This document shows, piece by piece, positions 17,700-26,921 of a stretch of 64,000 nucleotides of DNA. The stretch is from Brumimicrobium sp964585545. GTDB taxonomy: Bacteria; Bacteroidota; Bacteroidia; Flavobacteriales_D; Crocinitomicaceae. The translations under genes and the position numbers were made by a program. The notes beneath the pieces were generated by a model that was not told the DNA's origin, did not search any database, and saw only the letters and a program-made list of their open reading frames with translations. The stretch spans positions 1 through 64,000 of the forward strand of contig CAZPDT010000015.1 in NCBI GenBank assembly GCA_964585545.1, read 5' to 3'. The stretch's first letter is position 1, and each line of letters begins with the position of its first letter.

Positions 17700-19448
17700 T
17701 TATCTATCAACATCTGATAATACATAATCTACACTTCCCAAAATCGCCATTAAATCGGCAATTGTATATCCCTTACTAATATAAGGAACCATCTGAATTC
17801 CAGGGAATGACGGAGTTCTGATTCGAGTTCTGTACGAATTGGTACTACCGTCACTGGTTATATAATATCCATTATTTCCTTTTGTTGCTTCAACAGCCAC
17901 CAATGCTTCTCCTGCTGGAATAACAGGTCCCCAAGTAACGCCTAAAAAATGATTGATTAAAGTTTCAATATCTTTCATTGTCCGCTCCTTTCGAGGAGGT
18001 GTTGTAAGTGGGTGATCAGACTTATAGTGACCGCCCGGCATATTTCGCATACATTGCTCAACAATTCTTAAACTTTGTTTCATTTCAGCCATACGCACTT
18101 TACAACGGTCATAACAATCTCCATTTTCAGCTGTTGGCACATCAAAACTAAAATCTTCAAAACTGGAATACGGTTGTTTTTTTCTGAAATCCCATTCAAA
18201 TCCAGTTGCTCGAAGTCCTGCTCCAGTAATCCCCCATTCTATGGCTTCTTCTTTTGAGTACACTCCAATTCCTTCAGTACGTGCGATAAACACACCATTT
18301 TTCATAATAAGTTTATCGTACAACTTTAATTGCTTTGGAAAATAATCTAAGAATTCTTTAACCATAGCTTCCCATCCATTGGGTAAGTCTTGTGCAACTC
18401 CACCAATTCTAAACCAGTTAGGGTGCATTCGGTCTCCTGTAATGGCTTGAATAATTTCAAATAATTTTTCTCTATCGTTAAAACACAAGAACACAGGCGT
18501 CATCATTCCCAAATCTTGAGCAAAAGTTCCTAACCACACCAAGTAACTGCTTATTCTAAACAACTCACTCATCATGACCCTAATGTACTGCGCTCTTTTT
18601 GGGATTTCAATTCCTCCCATTTTTTCAAGCGTCATTACATAAGGAAAGTTATTCATTACACCTCCTAGATATTCTACACGATCAGTATAAGGTATATATG
18701 TATGCCAAGATTGTCTCTCTCCCATTTTCTCAGCACCTCTGTGATGAAATCCAATATCGGGAGCGATGTCTACAATCATTTCTCCATCCATTTGAAGAAC
18801 AAGACGAAGCACACCATGCGTTCCGGGATGTTGCGGCCCAAGATTAAGGAACATATACTCTCCATTCTTAGACTTACTTCCCATCCCCCATTCTTCAGGC
18901 TTAAACTGCATCAGGTCATAGTCTCTGGAAAGATCCTCTTTAGGCAATTGGAAACGCCCCATTTCAGTTGCTCTTGCTGGATGTTTCTTTTGAAGTGGAT
19001 GCCCTTCCCAATAAAGAGGCATTAAAATTCTTTTCAAGTTGGGATGTCCACTAAATTTAACACCAAACATATCAAATACTTCCCTTTCATACCAATTGGC
19101 TGCTGGAAATACTTTTGTTATCGTAGGAATTGAAGGCCCTTCTCCTTGAAGCGCCACTTTAATTCTTATGTATTCATTTCTATCGAAAGACAATAAGGTA
19201 TAAACAACGGTGTAAGTACTATCGGGTTGTCCTTCTCTATGTTGCCTTGCCTGTTCGTCTATAGCAGTTAAATCGTAGAGCATTTTATATGGCTTTTCTA
19301 TTTTATTCTTGAGAAAAGCTATAACTTCAACAATATTATCGGATGTAACCCAAAAAGTTGTAATTTCATCCAATGTAGGTTGAACCGCAATTACACCACC
19401 TTCAAAATTCTGCTCTATAATCGATATTACTTTATTCTTATCTGCCAT
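17700..19448 (-). CDS. nuoCD: NADH-quinone oxidoreductase fused subunit C/D
   Basis: This single 582-residue chain joins the 30-kDa NuoC domain (about 1-180, with VFPAANWYEREVFDMFG and HPNLKRILMP) to the 49-kDa NuoD domain (about 195-582). The latter has LGPQHPGTHGVLRLVL, RGAEKMGERQSWHTYIPYTD and the C-terminal LGSVDYVLSDVDR. NuoD helps form the quinone-binding site with NuoB. Fusion of C and D is the arrangement of E. coli and of some Bacteroidota. The gene is 56 bases after nuoB. Confidence 0.97.
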   Translation of the reverse strand: MADKNKVISIIEQNFEGGVIAVQPTLDEITTFWVTSDNIVEVIAFLKNKIEKPYKMLYDLTAIDEQARQHREGQPDSTYTVVYTLLSFDRNEYIRIKVALQGEGPSIPTITKVFPAANWYEREVFDMFGVKFSGHPNLKRILMPLYWEGHPLQKKHPARATEMGRFQLPKEDLSRDYDLMQFKPEEWGMGSKSKNGEYMFLNLGPQHPGTHGVLRLVLQMDGEMIVDIAPDIGFHHRGAEKMGERQSWHTYIPYTDRVEYLGGVMNNFPYVMTLEKMGGIEIPKRAQYIRVMMSELFRISSYLVWLGTFAQDLGMMTPVFLCFNDREKLFEIIQAITGDRMHPNWFRIGGVAQDLPNGWEAMVKEFLDYFPKQLKLYDKLIMKNGVFIARTEGIGVYSKEEAIEWGITGAGLRATGFEWDFRKKQPYSSFEDFSFDVPTAENGDCYDRCKVRMAEMKQSLRIVEQCMRNMPGGHYKSDHPLTTPPRKERTMKDIETLINHFLGVTWGPVIPAGEALVAVEATKGNNGYYITSDGSTNSYRTRIRTPSFPGIQMVPYISKGYTIADLMAILGSVDYVLSDVDR

Positions 19449-19504
19449 GGTTAATATTAAAAGTCATTCATTTATTTAATATCCACTTTACTCGTTCATT
19501 CTCA

Positions 19505-20143
19505 TTAAACACCATCAGGTGAACGCAATTTAGTCACTTTCATTCTTTCTTCTCGCTTCAAGTCTTTTTGAGAAGGCATTTCAGGAACTTCAACTCCTTG
19601 CGGTCCTATAACCCAGTTCAACGGTCGTTTTTCTTGCCCAATCTGATCTCTTAATTTCACAAGACCTTCAAGGAAAGCGTCTGGACGTGGTGGACATCCT
19701 GGGACATAAACATCAACGGGTAAAAATTTATCCACGCCTTGAACAACACTGTAGATATCATACATTCCTCCAGAATTGGCACAAGCTCCCATAGAAATTA
19801 CCCACCGTGGAGCCATCATTTGTTCGTACAAACGTTGAATAATTGGTGCCATTTTCATAAACACTGTTCCAGCTACAATCATCATATCCGCTTCACGAGG
19901 TGTTCCGCGAATCACTTCTGCTCCAAAGCGTGCCATATCATATTTACTGGTGATACTTGTTGCCATTTCAACATAACAACATGACAACCCAAAGTTAAAA
20001 GGCCAAATGGAGTTTTTCCTTCCCCAAGCTATTAGGTCTTCCATGCGTGTTAATGCTACAGATTTTTTAATTGTCTCTTCAAAAGAATCATCCCCACTCA
20101 GCATGGATGTAGGTTGTACTTCATTTGTTTCCCACCACTTCAT
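19505..20143 (-). CDS. nuoB: NADH-quinone oxidoreductase subunit B (cluster N2)
   Basis: NuoB binds the terminal cluster N2 next to quinone. The ligands are C55, C56 (GLSCCYVEM), C121 (GACANSGGMYDIYS) and C150 (VPGCPPRPDA). The N-terminal RKNSIWPFNFGLSCCYVEM and the C-terminal KREERMKVTKLRSPD are close to E. coli NuoB from memory. The protein is 212 residues, 6 bases after nuoA. Confidence 0.97.
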   Translation of the reverse strand: MKWWETNEVQPTSMLSGDDSFEETIKKSVALTRMEDLIAWGRKNSIWPFNFGLSCCYVEMATSITSKYDMARFGAEVIRGTPREADMMIVAGTVFMKMAPIIQRLYEQMMAPRWVISMGACANSGGMYDIYSVVQGVDKFLPVDVYVPGCPPRPDAFLEGLVKLRDQIGQEKRPLNWVIGPQGVEVPEMPSQKDLKREERMKVTKLRSPDGV

Positions 20144-20149
20144 AATACT

Positions 20150-20563
20150 TTATTTTTTAATTTTTTTATGGTAAACTTTAAGAATTTTCTTCCCATTAGG
20201 TCCAAATTCTAAAGCACCTACTCTCCAAAGATAAATCAGTACTGCTAACAAATCAATTACAAATGTTAACACCGCTAAATAGCCAGCCCAACCTACATCC
20301 AATACAGCTATTGCCCATGAAACGATAAATACCGTTTCTAAATCAAAAATGACAAAAAACATGGCGACAATATAGAAATGAACTGAAAATTTAATCCGCG
20401 CTGAACCTGTAACTTTTATACCCGACTCGTACACCTCTTGAGTCGAATCTTCTTCGTGCCGTTCTCCTAGGAATTTAGCCAATAACAGCATAATTACCGC
20501 TAAAGCAACTGCTGCTATCACATAAACTAATAGAGGCCAAAGCGTTGGGTATGAAGAATCCAT
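20150..20563 (-). CDS. nuoA: NADH-quinone oxidoreductase subunit A
   Basis: This is the first gene of the nuo operon. The 137-residue, three-helix membrane protein has YESGIKVTGSARIKFSVHFY (the conserved E-S-G loop) and FVIFDLETVFIVSWAI (the conserved acidic membrane segment). NuoA, NuoJ and NuoK together surround the start of the proton path next to NuoH. The C-terminus is lysine-rich. A promoter-like box lies about 35 bases upstream. Confidence 0.96.
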   Translation of the reverse strand: MDSSYPTLWPLLVYVIAAVALAVIMLLLAKFLGERHEEDSTQEVYESGIKVTGSARIKFSVHFYIVAMFFVIFDLETVFIVSWAIAVLDVGWAGYLAVLTFVIDLLAVLIYLWRVGALEFGPNGKKILKVYHKKIKK

Positions 20564-20597
20564 TTTTAAACGAATTTATAGTTTCACAATACAGCAA

Positions 20598-20605
20598 CAA
20601 AATTA
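20598..20605 (-). promoter_or_regulatory. Candidate -7 box (TAATTTTG) for the nuo operon
   Basis: On the minus strand TAATTTTG matches TAnnTTTG and lies 34 bases before nuoA. No clear -33 TTG box is placed correctly, so this is tentative. Confidence 0.35.
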
Positions 20606-20797
20606 ACTAAAACCTCCTTTTAAAAAAGGAAACCTATAGGAATAAGAGAAACAACTGCTTATTTATAATCAATTTAAATAACTTTTACCAAATCTATTCT
20701 TTTAACCCCTTCTGATTGAATGAAAATGAGTTGCTATTTTATGAATTATAAAAATCCCATGAATGCACCTTGCGAGATTATTTTAGAAAGCTCAATA

Positions 20798-20826
20798 ATC
20801 ACAACGCCGTTAATAGTTTGGGTTAG
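20798..20826 (-). repeat. Dispersed repeat, copy overlapping the tamB stop
   Basis: The minus strand reads CTAACCCAAACTATTAACGG and continues CGTTG, close to the start of the 26568 copy. The tamB stop codon (20823-20825) is inside it. A further CTCGCAAG block about 28 bases on also resembles the 26568 copy. The rest of 20606-20797 shows nothing else recognisable. Confidence 0.65.
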
Positions 20827-23800
20827 GGTTTCTCTTCCTTTACAGCGCTTCCTTTATTATAATACTTCTTAGGGATTGGAATTTTCCGTTCATTCGGATC
20901 TTGTAATTGCACCCAATTCTCTCTTTTCCTAAACATGTTGGCAAAGAACTGTAATAACTTAAAATCTCTGGTGGTATGAAAGCTTTCTTTATAGCTTACT
21001 CCCACTCCTTGCGTGTAATGTCCACGTCCTTCCACTTGTAATAGGTAGTCATTATTGGATTTATTGAAAGCATTCATACGAAATGTACCTTTTTCATTCA
21101 ATAAATACTCAATCTTTACATCCCCGATAAATGTGCTTTGATTGGGAACATCCTCTTGTCCTCCATTTTTTGAAGATTTTGTTCCGACACCTAAGGAACC
21201 CGAAACCAATAGCCGGTCATCAAGAAATGATTTAGAAACGCCAAATTGCCCTGAGAATTGCCCAGTGTAATCATCATTATCTAAATTCACATTCATCTTA
21301 TAACCATCTGCCATGCTGTTTAAAACGTTATTAATTTGCTGGGAAGCAATATCTAGAAATGCCCCACTGTTTCCGCCTCTTCCTCCTTTTTGACCAGCTA
21401 ATGGCATAAACGATTTAGAGATTACAAGAGAGAAAAACTGTTTGTTTAATTCAGAAGGGTTACTTCTTATCCTAGAAATAACAGCCTTTCCTGCTTCAGA
21501 AGCATTGGGTGCAACAATATCAAATGAAATTTTGGGTTGATTTACATTTCCAACAATTGTCATATAAGAATAAACATCTTCATTATTTGATGATTGATTG
21601 CCAACAACGTCAGGCATGACCACCGAAAGGTTAGTATTGGTCTTATAGAAAGCAACAAGATTTAGATTGGGTTCAATCGGATTGCCATCCCATTGCACTG
21701 TTCCACCTGATGCAATATTAAATTTCTGAGTATAAGGCCCAATAGCAAAATTATAGACTCCATCTGAAACAGTGTAGGTTCCATCCATTTCAATTTCATT
21801 GAATTTATCCACCGCTAAACGCAACTTCCCTTCCCCCCGACTTGTCAATTCGTCTCCTACTTTCTCATCAAATATTAGTTTCACCTCTGCATCATCTGTC
21901 ACATCAAAATTCAATTGAAGATCAACTCCTGTCAAATCAATTTTAGGTTCTTGTTTTTTATCTTCATTCCCAGATTTCTTAAAAGTTATATAGCCCTCAT
22001 CTTCAATTGTTGTTGGGCCATATAGTGGGAAGAATATTTTTGTCCCTTTCTTTGTCGTTGCATTAACAACAATAGATAAATTGTCGGCATAACCTGAAAT
22101 TGCAGCTCTACCAGTAACATAGGCTGTTCCATAATAAGCTTTATCAATAACATAAGTTGTATTCATTACCAGAAAACGATCAAGTGGTAACGGCTTAGAA
22201 CGGTCGCCCGGCATTCTTTTCACAGGGTCTTCCTCTAGATTAACTACAACCTCAAAATAAAAGTCTTTAAAATTGTTATGAAATAATGATCCTGTAATGA
22301 ACCCTGTATTTCCTTCTTCGTCTTTTAGAGGCATCTGGTCAATATAAATACCATCTTTAACCGACCTGATTTTACCATTAAAATACATGTTAGCGCCTAA
22401 AATAGCAAGGTTCAGCATTCCACCATCAACGTCTACTTCCCCAGTCAATAAAGGTTCTTTTATTGTACCTCTCAATTGAAGACTTCCATTTACTTTTCCC
22501 CGTAAATTTTTAATTACCTCTGGATCTAAAAACTCATTTACCACCGCAATATCTGTCTGCTTAAACTGCATATCAAAGTTCAGATTGTTTTTCTTCTCTT
22601 CCTCTCTTAAATCATAAAATCCTTCAAAGTGAAAGGTTCGATTGTTGCGATAAAAGATATCTCCAAACATATCTACTTTATCTGTTTCTGATTCAAAATT
22701 AGCTCCAAATCCAACATCACCTACTTCCGTTTCATTAACATATAAATCCTTTAAGGTGGCCTGACCAAAAAATCTTAAATTGGATAAAGGAGTTGTTGCG
22801 TAACCTGATGCATTCACTACTCCAGAAAGATGCATATCGGGACCAAGAAGAACAGAGAACTCATCTAAATTAAGATCCATTAAATCCAAATACAGCCTGT
22901 CTTCCATTGATTTGGATAATGTTCCATCGGCAGAAATATATTGGTTTTCATGTTCTAGCTTTAAACTGTCAATAACAAAAATACCTTCCGTATAATTGAG
23001 ATGGGCCTTTTCATTGATTTTCCATTGTCCTCCATTTAAAGCAATATAAGAGGGATAAAACTTAAAATCAAATGAATTCTTCTTCTGCATGTCTGTATAC
23101 CATTGGAGGTTAGAACGAACACCAGAAGGATCGTCAAAAAGCAACTGAGAATCCAGCCCACCATTGAACGCTAAACCAGTAAAATGAATGTCTGTATACG
23201 TTAGCGAGTCATAAATGACAACAGATGCTATATTAATAATTGACATCAATTCTTGATTTGAAATCTCTTGATTTGAATAGATGGTATTGAATCTAAAAGA
23301 TTGATATTCTATATAATCTGAAGATAAACTTAAACTGAGATTGTTACTCTCTCCATCATAATACCCTTGTAAATAAGTATTTTCTGATATTTTAACTGAG
23401 GGATATAAAATTGTTAATAAATCATTCACTTCATTTACTGTAATACTGTATTTGAAATTCGTGATCCCATCTTCTACTCTTTCTCCTTTTTCAATGTTAA
23501 AAGCAGGGAAGGTTTCAGCCAATAACATCTTAACATTCTTCCCAATTTTCCTATAATCGATACGCCCATATACATTAGCATCTACTACTTCTGAATTGAT
23601 GGCTATACTGTCACTTTTGGCATTGCGTTCCACAAAACTATAAAAATTAGAAGTATGAAAAACATCTGCTCCTTCTTGATAAAAAAGTGTGTCAATGAGG
23701 AAATTACCTTTAAAATCATTGAAACTTTTTCCTTTGGCATTAATATCCATAGACGTAATCAACTCTCCTCTGCCTTCAAAAATAGGATTTAACTCCGCTA

Positions 23801-25454
23801 ACATGGCACACTCAACATCAATTTTGGCTTGCATCTCCAAGTAATTTCCGTGACTTATGAATCCTTTAAAAGTCAAATCAAAATTTTCATCTCGTACATA
23901 AATATTCCCTTCTGCTTGGTTTTGTGGTATATTGTTTTGATTATTTAAAGTATAATCAAGATGATCCAAAATAATGTAATCGTATGTATGACTGTATAAT
24001 GTAGAATTATTCAGTGTACCATTAATATTTTTAGCCTTCAACCCATTTCGATCAAATTTTATCGAATTAAATGCTATATTTCCATTAATTCTATCAATAT
24101 TTTTGTTATTAATGATTTGATTTACTGCAAATTGATTTATTCTAATTTGTTTTCTAATCCCTCTTTTGGGTAAAATCGTTAAAGTCGAAAAGCTGGTATC
24201 ACTTTTCACCCGATATTCATCATTAAAAACAAAGTTACCAACATTAGAGTTGAGTCGATCCAAACGCACATTTAAATCGTGTAACGCTCCATTTATCGAC
24301 AAATTATATCCTTCGATTGTTTTAATGTTCACCAATGATTTTGGCCATTTTATGTACGTATTTGAGGCGCTATCAGGCAATTTTAAATTGGTTAAATCAT
24401 CTACATTAAGCAAGAAATAATCTAAATTCTGATGAATATTTTCTTTGTTCAATTGCTTAAAGTCGGGCAAATAGAAATCACCCTGAATTCTTGACACTTT
24501 CCCAAACTGCAAATCAATATCATTCAATGACAATTGCGCAACCACATCGTGTGAGCTACCTGTTAATTCAACTGTTTCATCCATCCCTTTTAGTTGTGGC
24601 GCAAAATAGGCCACATCCTTTAGAGACACTAGAGAAGGAGTAAAATGACTTTCTAACTTAACAGCATGGACAAAAGAAGAGAAATCAGAAAGGGAAGAGG
24701 AAACCAATTTAAATGAAGACAAATGGATATCCGATAGATGCGTTTTAATCGAGGCTGCTTTTAAATCTAATCCTTTATCACTAAACACAGCCTTTCCCTG
24801 TAGTTTATCCAGCTCAAACCCACTTTTTTCTTTCAAGGATATAGTTTTTATATCTGCCTGATAACGGCGGGGCTCTATTTTTACGTTGTTGGCAAGAACC
24901 TTAATTTTTCTTGTATCAAGGTTGGAAAAATCAATACCTGAGGGTTTCAATTCTTTATTTTCATCTTGAAAAGTAAAATGAGAATTGGTAAGTGCTAAAC
25001 GTGTAATATTGATGTTAAAGTCTACCTTCTTCGTTGTATCCTCATTTTTAAAGGCATCAATAATAAATTGGAGATTGAGATGTTCTTCATTTTTATATTT
25101 TTTCAAATGAAATACAGCTTTATCAATACCTACTTTATCTACATTAAAATTAAGTTGTTCAATGCCTTCGAGACTGTAATTGACATAAAATTCGTGAATG
25201 TACCCCAAAGTATCTTTATGCTGATCTTCAATGTAAAGGTTATCAAAATAAATCCTGTCAAAAAAAGCAATATCAACTTTACCTATAAACACTTTTGTTT
25301 GCAACTTATTGGAAACATAAGCAGCCCCTTTTTGAGCCAAATACGTTTGGAATTCAGATGTGCGAATGAAAAATGCCAAAGCAATAATCAAGACCAACAC
25401 AATCTCCATTAGAATCAGGAATGAATTCCCTAATATTTTCAGTATTTTTGCCAT
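20823..25454 (-). CDS. tamB: Translocation/assembly module protein TamB-like
   Basis: TamB-type proteins span the periplasm and are implicated in outer-membrane protein insertion and phospholipid transport. The product is about 1543 residues: one N-terminal membrane anchor (about 4-28), then very long, repetitive beta-strand-rich sequence, then a TamB (DUF490) C-terminal domain from about residue 1150, including YTVSDGVYNFAIGPYTQKF and GQFGVSKSFLDDRLLVSGSLG. The open frame runs to a TTG at 25466, but the ATG at 25454 (MAKILKIL) gives a normal signal-anchor and is preferred. It diverges from tsaD with only 24 bases between starts. Confidence 0.9.
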   Translation of the reverse strand: MAKILKILGNSFLILMEIVLVLIIALAFFIRTSEFQTYLAQKGAAYVSNKLQTKVFIGKVDIAFFDRIYFDNLYIEDQHKDTLGYIHEFYVNYSLEGIEQLNFNVDKVGIDKAVFHLKKYKNEEHLNLQFIIDAFKNEDTTKKVDFNINITRLALTNSHFTFQDENKELKPSGIDFSNLDTRKIKVLANNVKIEPRRYQADIKTISLKEKSGFELDKLQGKAVFSDKGLDLKAASIKTHLSDIHLSSFKLVSSSLSDFSSFVHAVKLESHFTPSLVSLKDVAYFAPQLKGMDETVELTGSSHDVVAQLSLNDIDLQFGKVSRIQGDFYLPDFKQLNKENIHQNLDYFLLNVDDLTNLKLPDSASNTYIKWPKSLVNIKTIEGYNLSINGALHDLNVRLDRLNSNVGNFVFNDEYRVKSDTSFSTLTILPKRGIRKQIRINQFAVNQIINNKNIDRINGNIAFNSIKFDRNGLKAKNINGTLNNSTLYSHTYDYIILDHLDYTLNNQNNIPQNQAEGNIYVRDENFDLTFKGFISHGNYLEMQAKIDVECAMLAELNPIFEGRGELITSMDINAKGKSFNDFKGNFLIDTLFYQEGADVFHTSNFYSFVERNAKSDSIAINSEVVDANVYGRIDYRKIGKNVKMLLAETFPAFNIEKGERVEDGITNFKYSITVNEVNDLLTILYPSVKISENTYLQGYYDGESNNLSLSLSSDYIEYQSFRFNTIYSNQEISNQELMSIINIASVVIYDSLTYTDIHFTGLAFNGGLDSQLLFDDPSGVRSNLQWYTDMQKKNSFDFKFYPSYIALNGGQWKINEKAHLNYTEGIFVIDSLKLEHENQYISADGTLSKSMEDRLYLDLMDLNLDEFSVLLGPDMHLSGVVNASGYATTPLSNLRFFGQATLKDLYVNETEVGDVGFGANFESETDKVDMFGDIFYRNNRTFHFEGFYDLREEEKKNNLNFDMQFKQTDIAVVNEFLDPEVIKNLRGKVNGSLQLRGTIKEPLLTGEVDVDGGMLNLAILGANMYFNGKIRSVKDGIYIDQMPLKDEEGNTGFITGSLFHNNFKDFYFEVVVNLEEDPVKRMPGDRSKPLPLDRFLVMNTTYVIDKAYYGTAYVTGRAAISGYADNLSIVVNATTKKGTKIFFPLYGPTTIEDEGYITFKKSGNEDKKQEPKIDLTGVDLQLNFDVTDDAEVKLIFDEKVGDELTSRGEGKLRLAVDKFNEIEMDGTYTVSDGVYNFAIGPYTQKFNIASGGTVQWDGNPIEPNLNLVAFYKTNTNLSVVMPDVVGNQSSNNEDVYSYMTIVGNVNQPKISFDIVAPNASEAGKAVISRIRSNPSELNKQFFSLVISKSFMPLAGQKGGRGGNSGAFLDIASQQINNVLNSMADGYKMNVNLDNDDYTGQFSGQFGVSKSFLDDRLLVSGSLGVGTKSSKNGGQEDVPNQSTFIGDVKIEYLLNEKGTFRMNAFNKSNNDYLLQVEGRGHYTQGVGVSYKESFHTTRDFKLLQFFANMFRKRENWVQLQDPNERKIPIPKKYYNKGSAVKEEKP

Positions 25455-25478
25455 TCGCAGTAACAAAGATATTCAAAG

Positions 25479-26501
25479 TTGAGTAAAAAAGAGACAATCA
25501 TTTTAGGTATTGAATCATCATGTGACGATACATCAGCTGCTGTACTCAAAAATGAGGCTGTTTTAAGCAATGAAATTGCAGGGCAAAAAGTCCATGAACA
25601 CTATGGAGGCGTTGTTCCAGAGCTTGCATCAAGAGCCCATCAGCAAAATATATTACCCGTAGTTGATACTGCTATAAAAAAAGCTAAAATTTCTATTCAA
25701 GATATCGATGCTGTTGCTTTCACCCGTGGCCCTGGCTTATTGGGTAGTCTTCTCGTTGGCACTTCATTTGCAAAGGGATTTGCCTTAGGATTGGATATTC
25801 CATTGATAGAAGTCAATCACATGAAAGGACATGTATTGGCACATTTTATTGACGATAATGATAAGACAAAACCCAAGTTTCCTTTTCTCTGCCTTACCAT
25901 TTCAGGAGGTCACACACAAATTGTATTGGTGAAAAATCATCTTGACATGGAAATTGTCGGTACAACAAAGGACGATGCTGCAGGCGAGGCTTTTGATAAA
26001 ACTGCAAAGCTACTGGGGTTGCCCTATCCTGGAGGACCTTTAATTGATAGATATGCCAAAGAAGGCAATGAGCACGCATTTACATTTACAAAACCCAATG
26101 TGCCAAATCTTGATTTTAGCTTTAGTGGGCTAAAAACAAATGTTCTGCAATTTTTACAAAAACATACACGGCACAATAAAGATTTTATTCAACACAACAG
26201 AAATGACATTTGCGCAAGTCTTCAAAAAACAATTGTAGACATTCTTTTTGATAAACTTATCCTCGCCACTCAAAAGTACAAGATAAGCGAAGTTGCTATT
26301 GCTGGAGGCGTGTCTGCAAACTCTGGTGTAAGAGCAAGATTGCAAGAAGAAGGAAAGCTAAGAAATTGGAAAACCCATATTCCTCAATTTGAATACTGCA
26401 CCGACAATGCCGCAATGATTGCGATTGCTGGACATTTCCTTTTTCTAAATGGTGATTTTACTGACCAAAGTGTAAGTGCTGATGCACGATTAAAGTTATG
26501 A
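25479..26501 (+). CDS. tsaD: tRNA N6-adenosine threonylcarbamoyltransferase
   Basis: TsaD transfers the threonylcarbamoyl group to A37 of ANN-decoding tRNAs. The 340-residue product has the N-terminal GIESSCDDTSAAVL (10-23), GGVVPELASRAH (43-54), the metal-binding histidines H114 and H118 in NHMKGHVLAH, the SGGHTQIVLV segment, and YCTDNAAMIA near the C-terminus. The start is TTG at 25479; no in-frame ATG would keep the conserved N-terminus. The promoter must lie within or extremely close to the divergent tamB start. Confidence 0.96.
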   Translation: MSKKETIILGIESSCDDTSAAVLKNEAVLSNEIAGQKVHEHYGGVVPELASRAHQQNILPVVDTAIKKAKISIQDIDAVAFTRGPGLLGSLLVGTSFAKGFALGLDIPLIEVNHMKGHVLAHFIDDNDKTKPKFPFLCLTISGGHTQIVLVKNHLDMEIVGTTKDDAAGEAFDKTAKLLGLPYPGGPLIDRYAKEGNEHAFTFTKPNVPNLDFSFSGLKTNVLQFLQKHTRHNKDFIQHNRNDICASLQKTIVDILFDKLILATQKYKISEVAIAGGVSANSGVRARLQEEGKLRNWKTHIPQFEYCTDNAAMIAIAGHFLFLNGDFTDQSVSADARLKL

Positions 26502-26567
26502 TTTATCTTGTATCCAAGGTAGAGGCGCATTACAGCTTCTTAAAATAAATCGATCATTTGAAATCAA

Positions 26568-26652
26568 TTAACCCGAACTATTAACTGCGTTGAGCTCGCA
26601 AGCTCGATTCAGAAGTTTTCGTAATGAAAAGCTAAAATGGCGATAAGTTTGG
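26568..26652 (+). repeat. Dispersed intergenic repeat, copy B (long form)
   Basis: The copy starts TTAACCCGAACTATT, as in copy A (403-450). It then has 37 extra bases holding AACTGCGTTGAGCTCGCAAG, whose GAGCT-CGCA-AGCTC is a perfect 5-bp hairpin, and resumes CGTAATGAAAAGCTAAAATG. The first 33 bases of the extra block recur at 48823-48855. Confidence 0.8.
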
Positions 26653-26685
26653 GGAGCACAGGAGTTTTTATAATTCGGAATTGTA

Positions 26686-26706
26686 ACCCAATTTTGGGTG
26701 TTTTTT
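26686..26706 (+). terminator. Candidate terminator downstream of tsaD
   Basis: ACCCA-ATTT-TGGGT forms a 5-bp hairpin followed by a run of six T. It is short and lies about 185 bases beyond the tsaD stop, so it is only a candidate. Confidence 0.4.
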
Positions 26707-26760
26707 CTTGTGTTCAAGTAAATTGTTACGGATGACCTTTAAACCAGAATATAAACAATA

Positions 26761-26833
26761 TCTTTGAGTATACTAAGTAAAAAAGTGAGCAACTTTATGT
26801 TACAAAGAACTCTTGTCTTGGGACGTAGGTTAA
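26761..26833 (+). repeat. Diverged copy of the 60334-60405 sequence
   Basis: TCTTTGAGT, then AACTTTATGTTA, then TGTAGGTTAA-like blocks (here CGTAGGTTAA) occur in the same order and spacing as at 60334-60405. The rest of the 26502-26921 spacer is AT-rich with no gene. Confidence 0.5.
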
Positions 26834-26921
26834 AGACCAATATGTCCGAATTTCTATTGCTGACTGTTTCAATTTCAATATTTTATTTCTATATTGTCGG
26901 AAAATTTTAAAAAACTACTTT

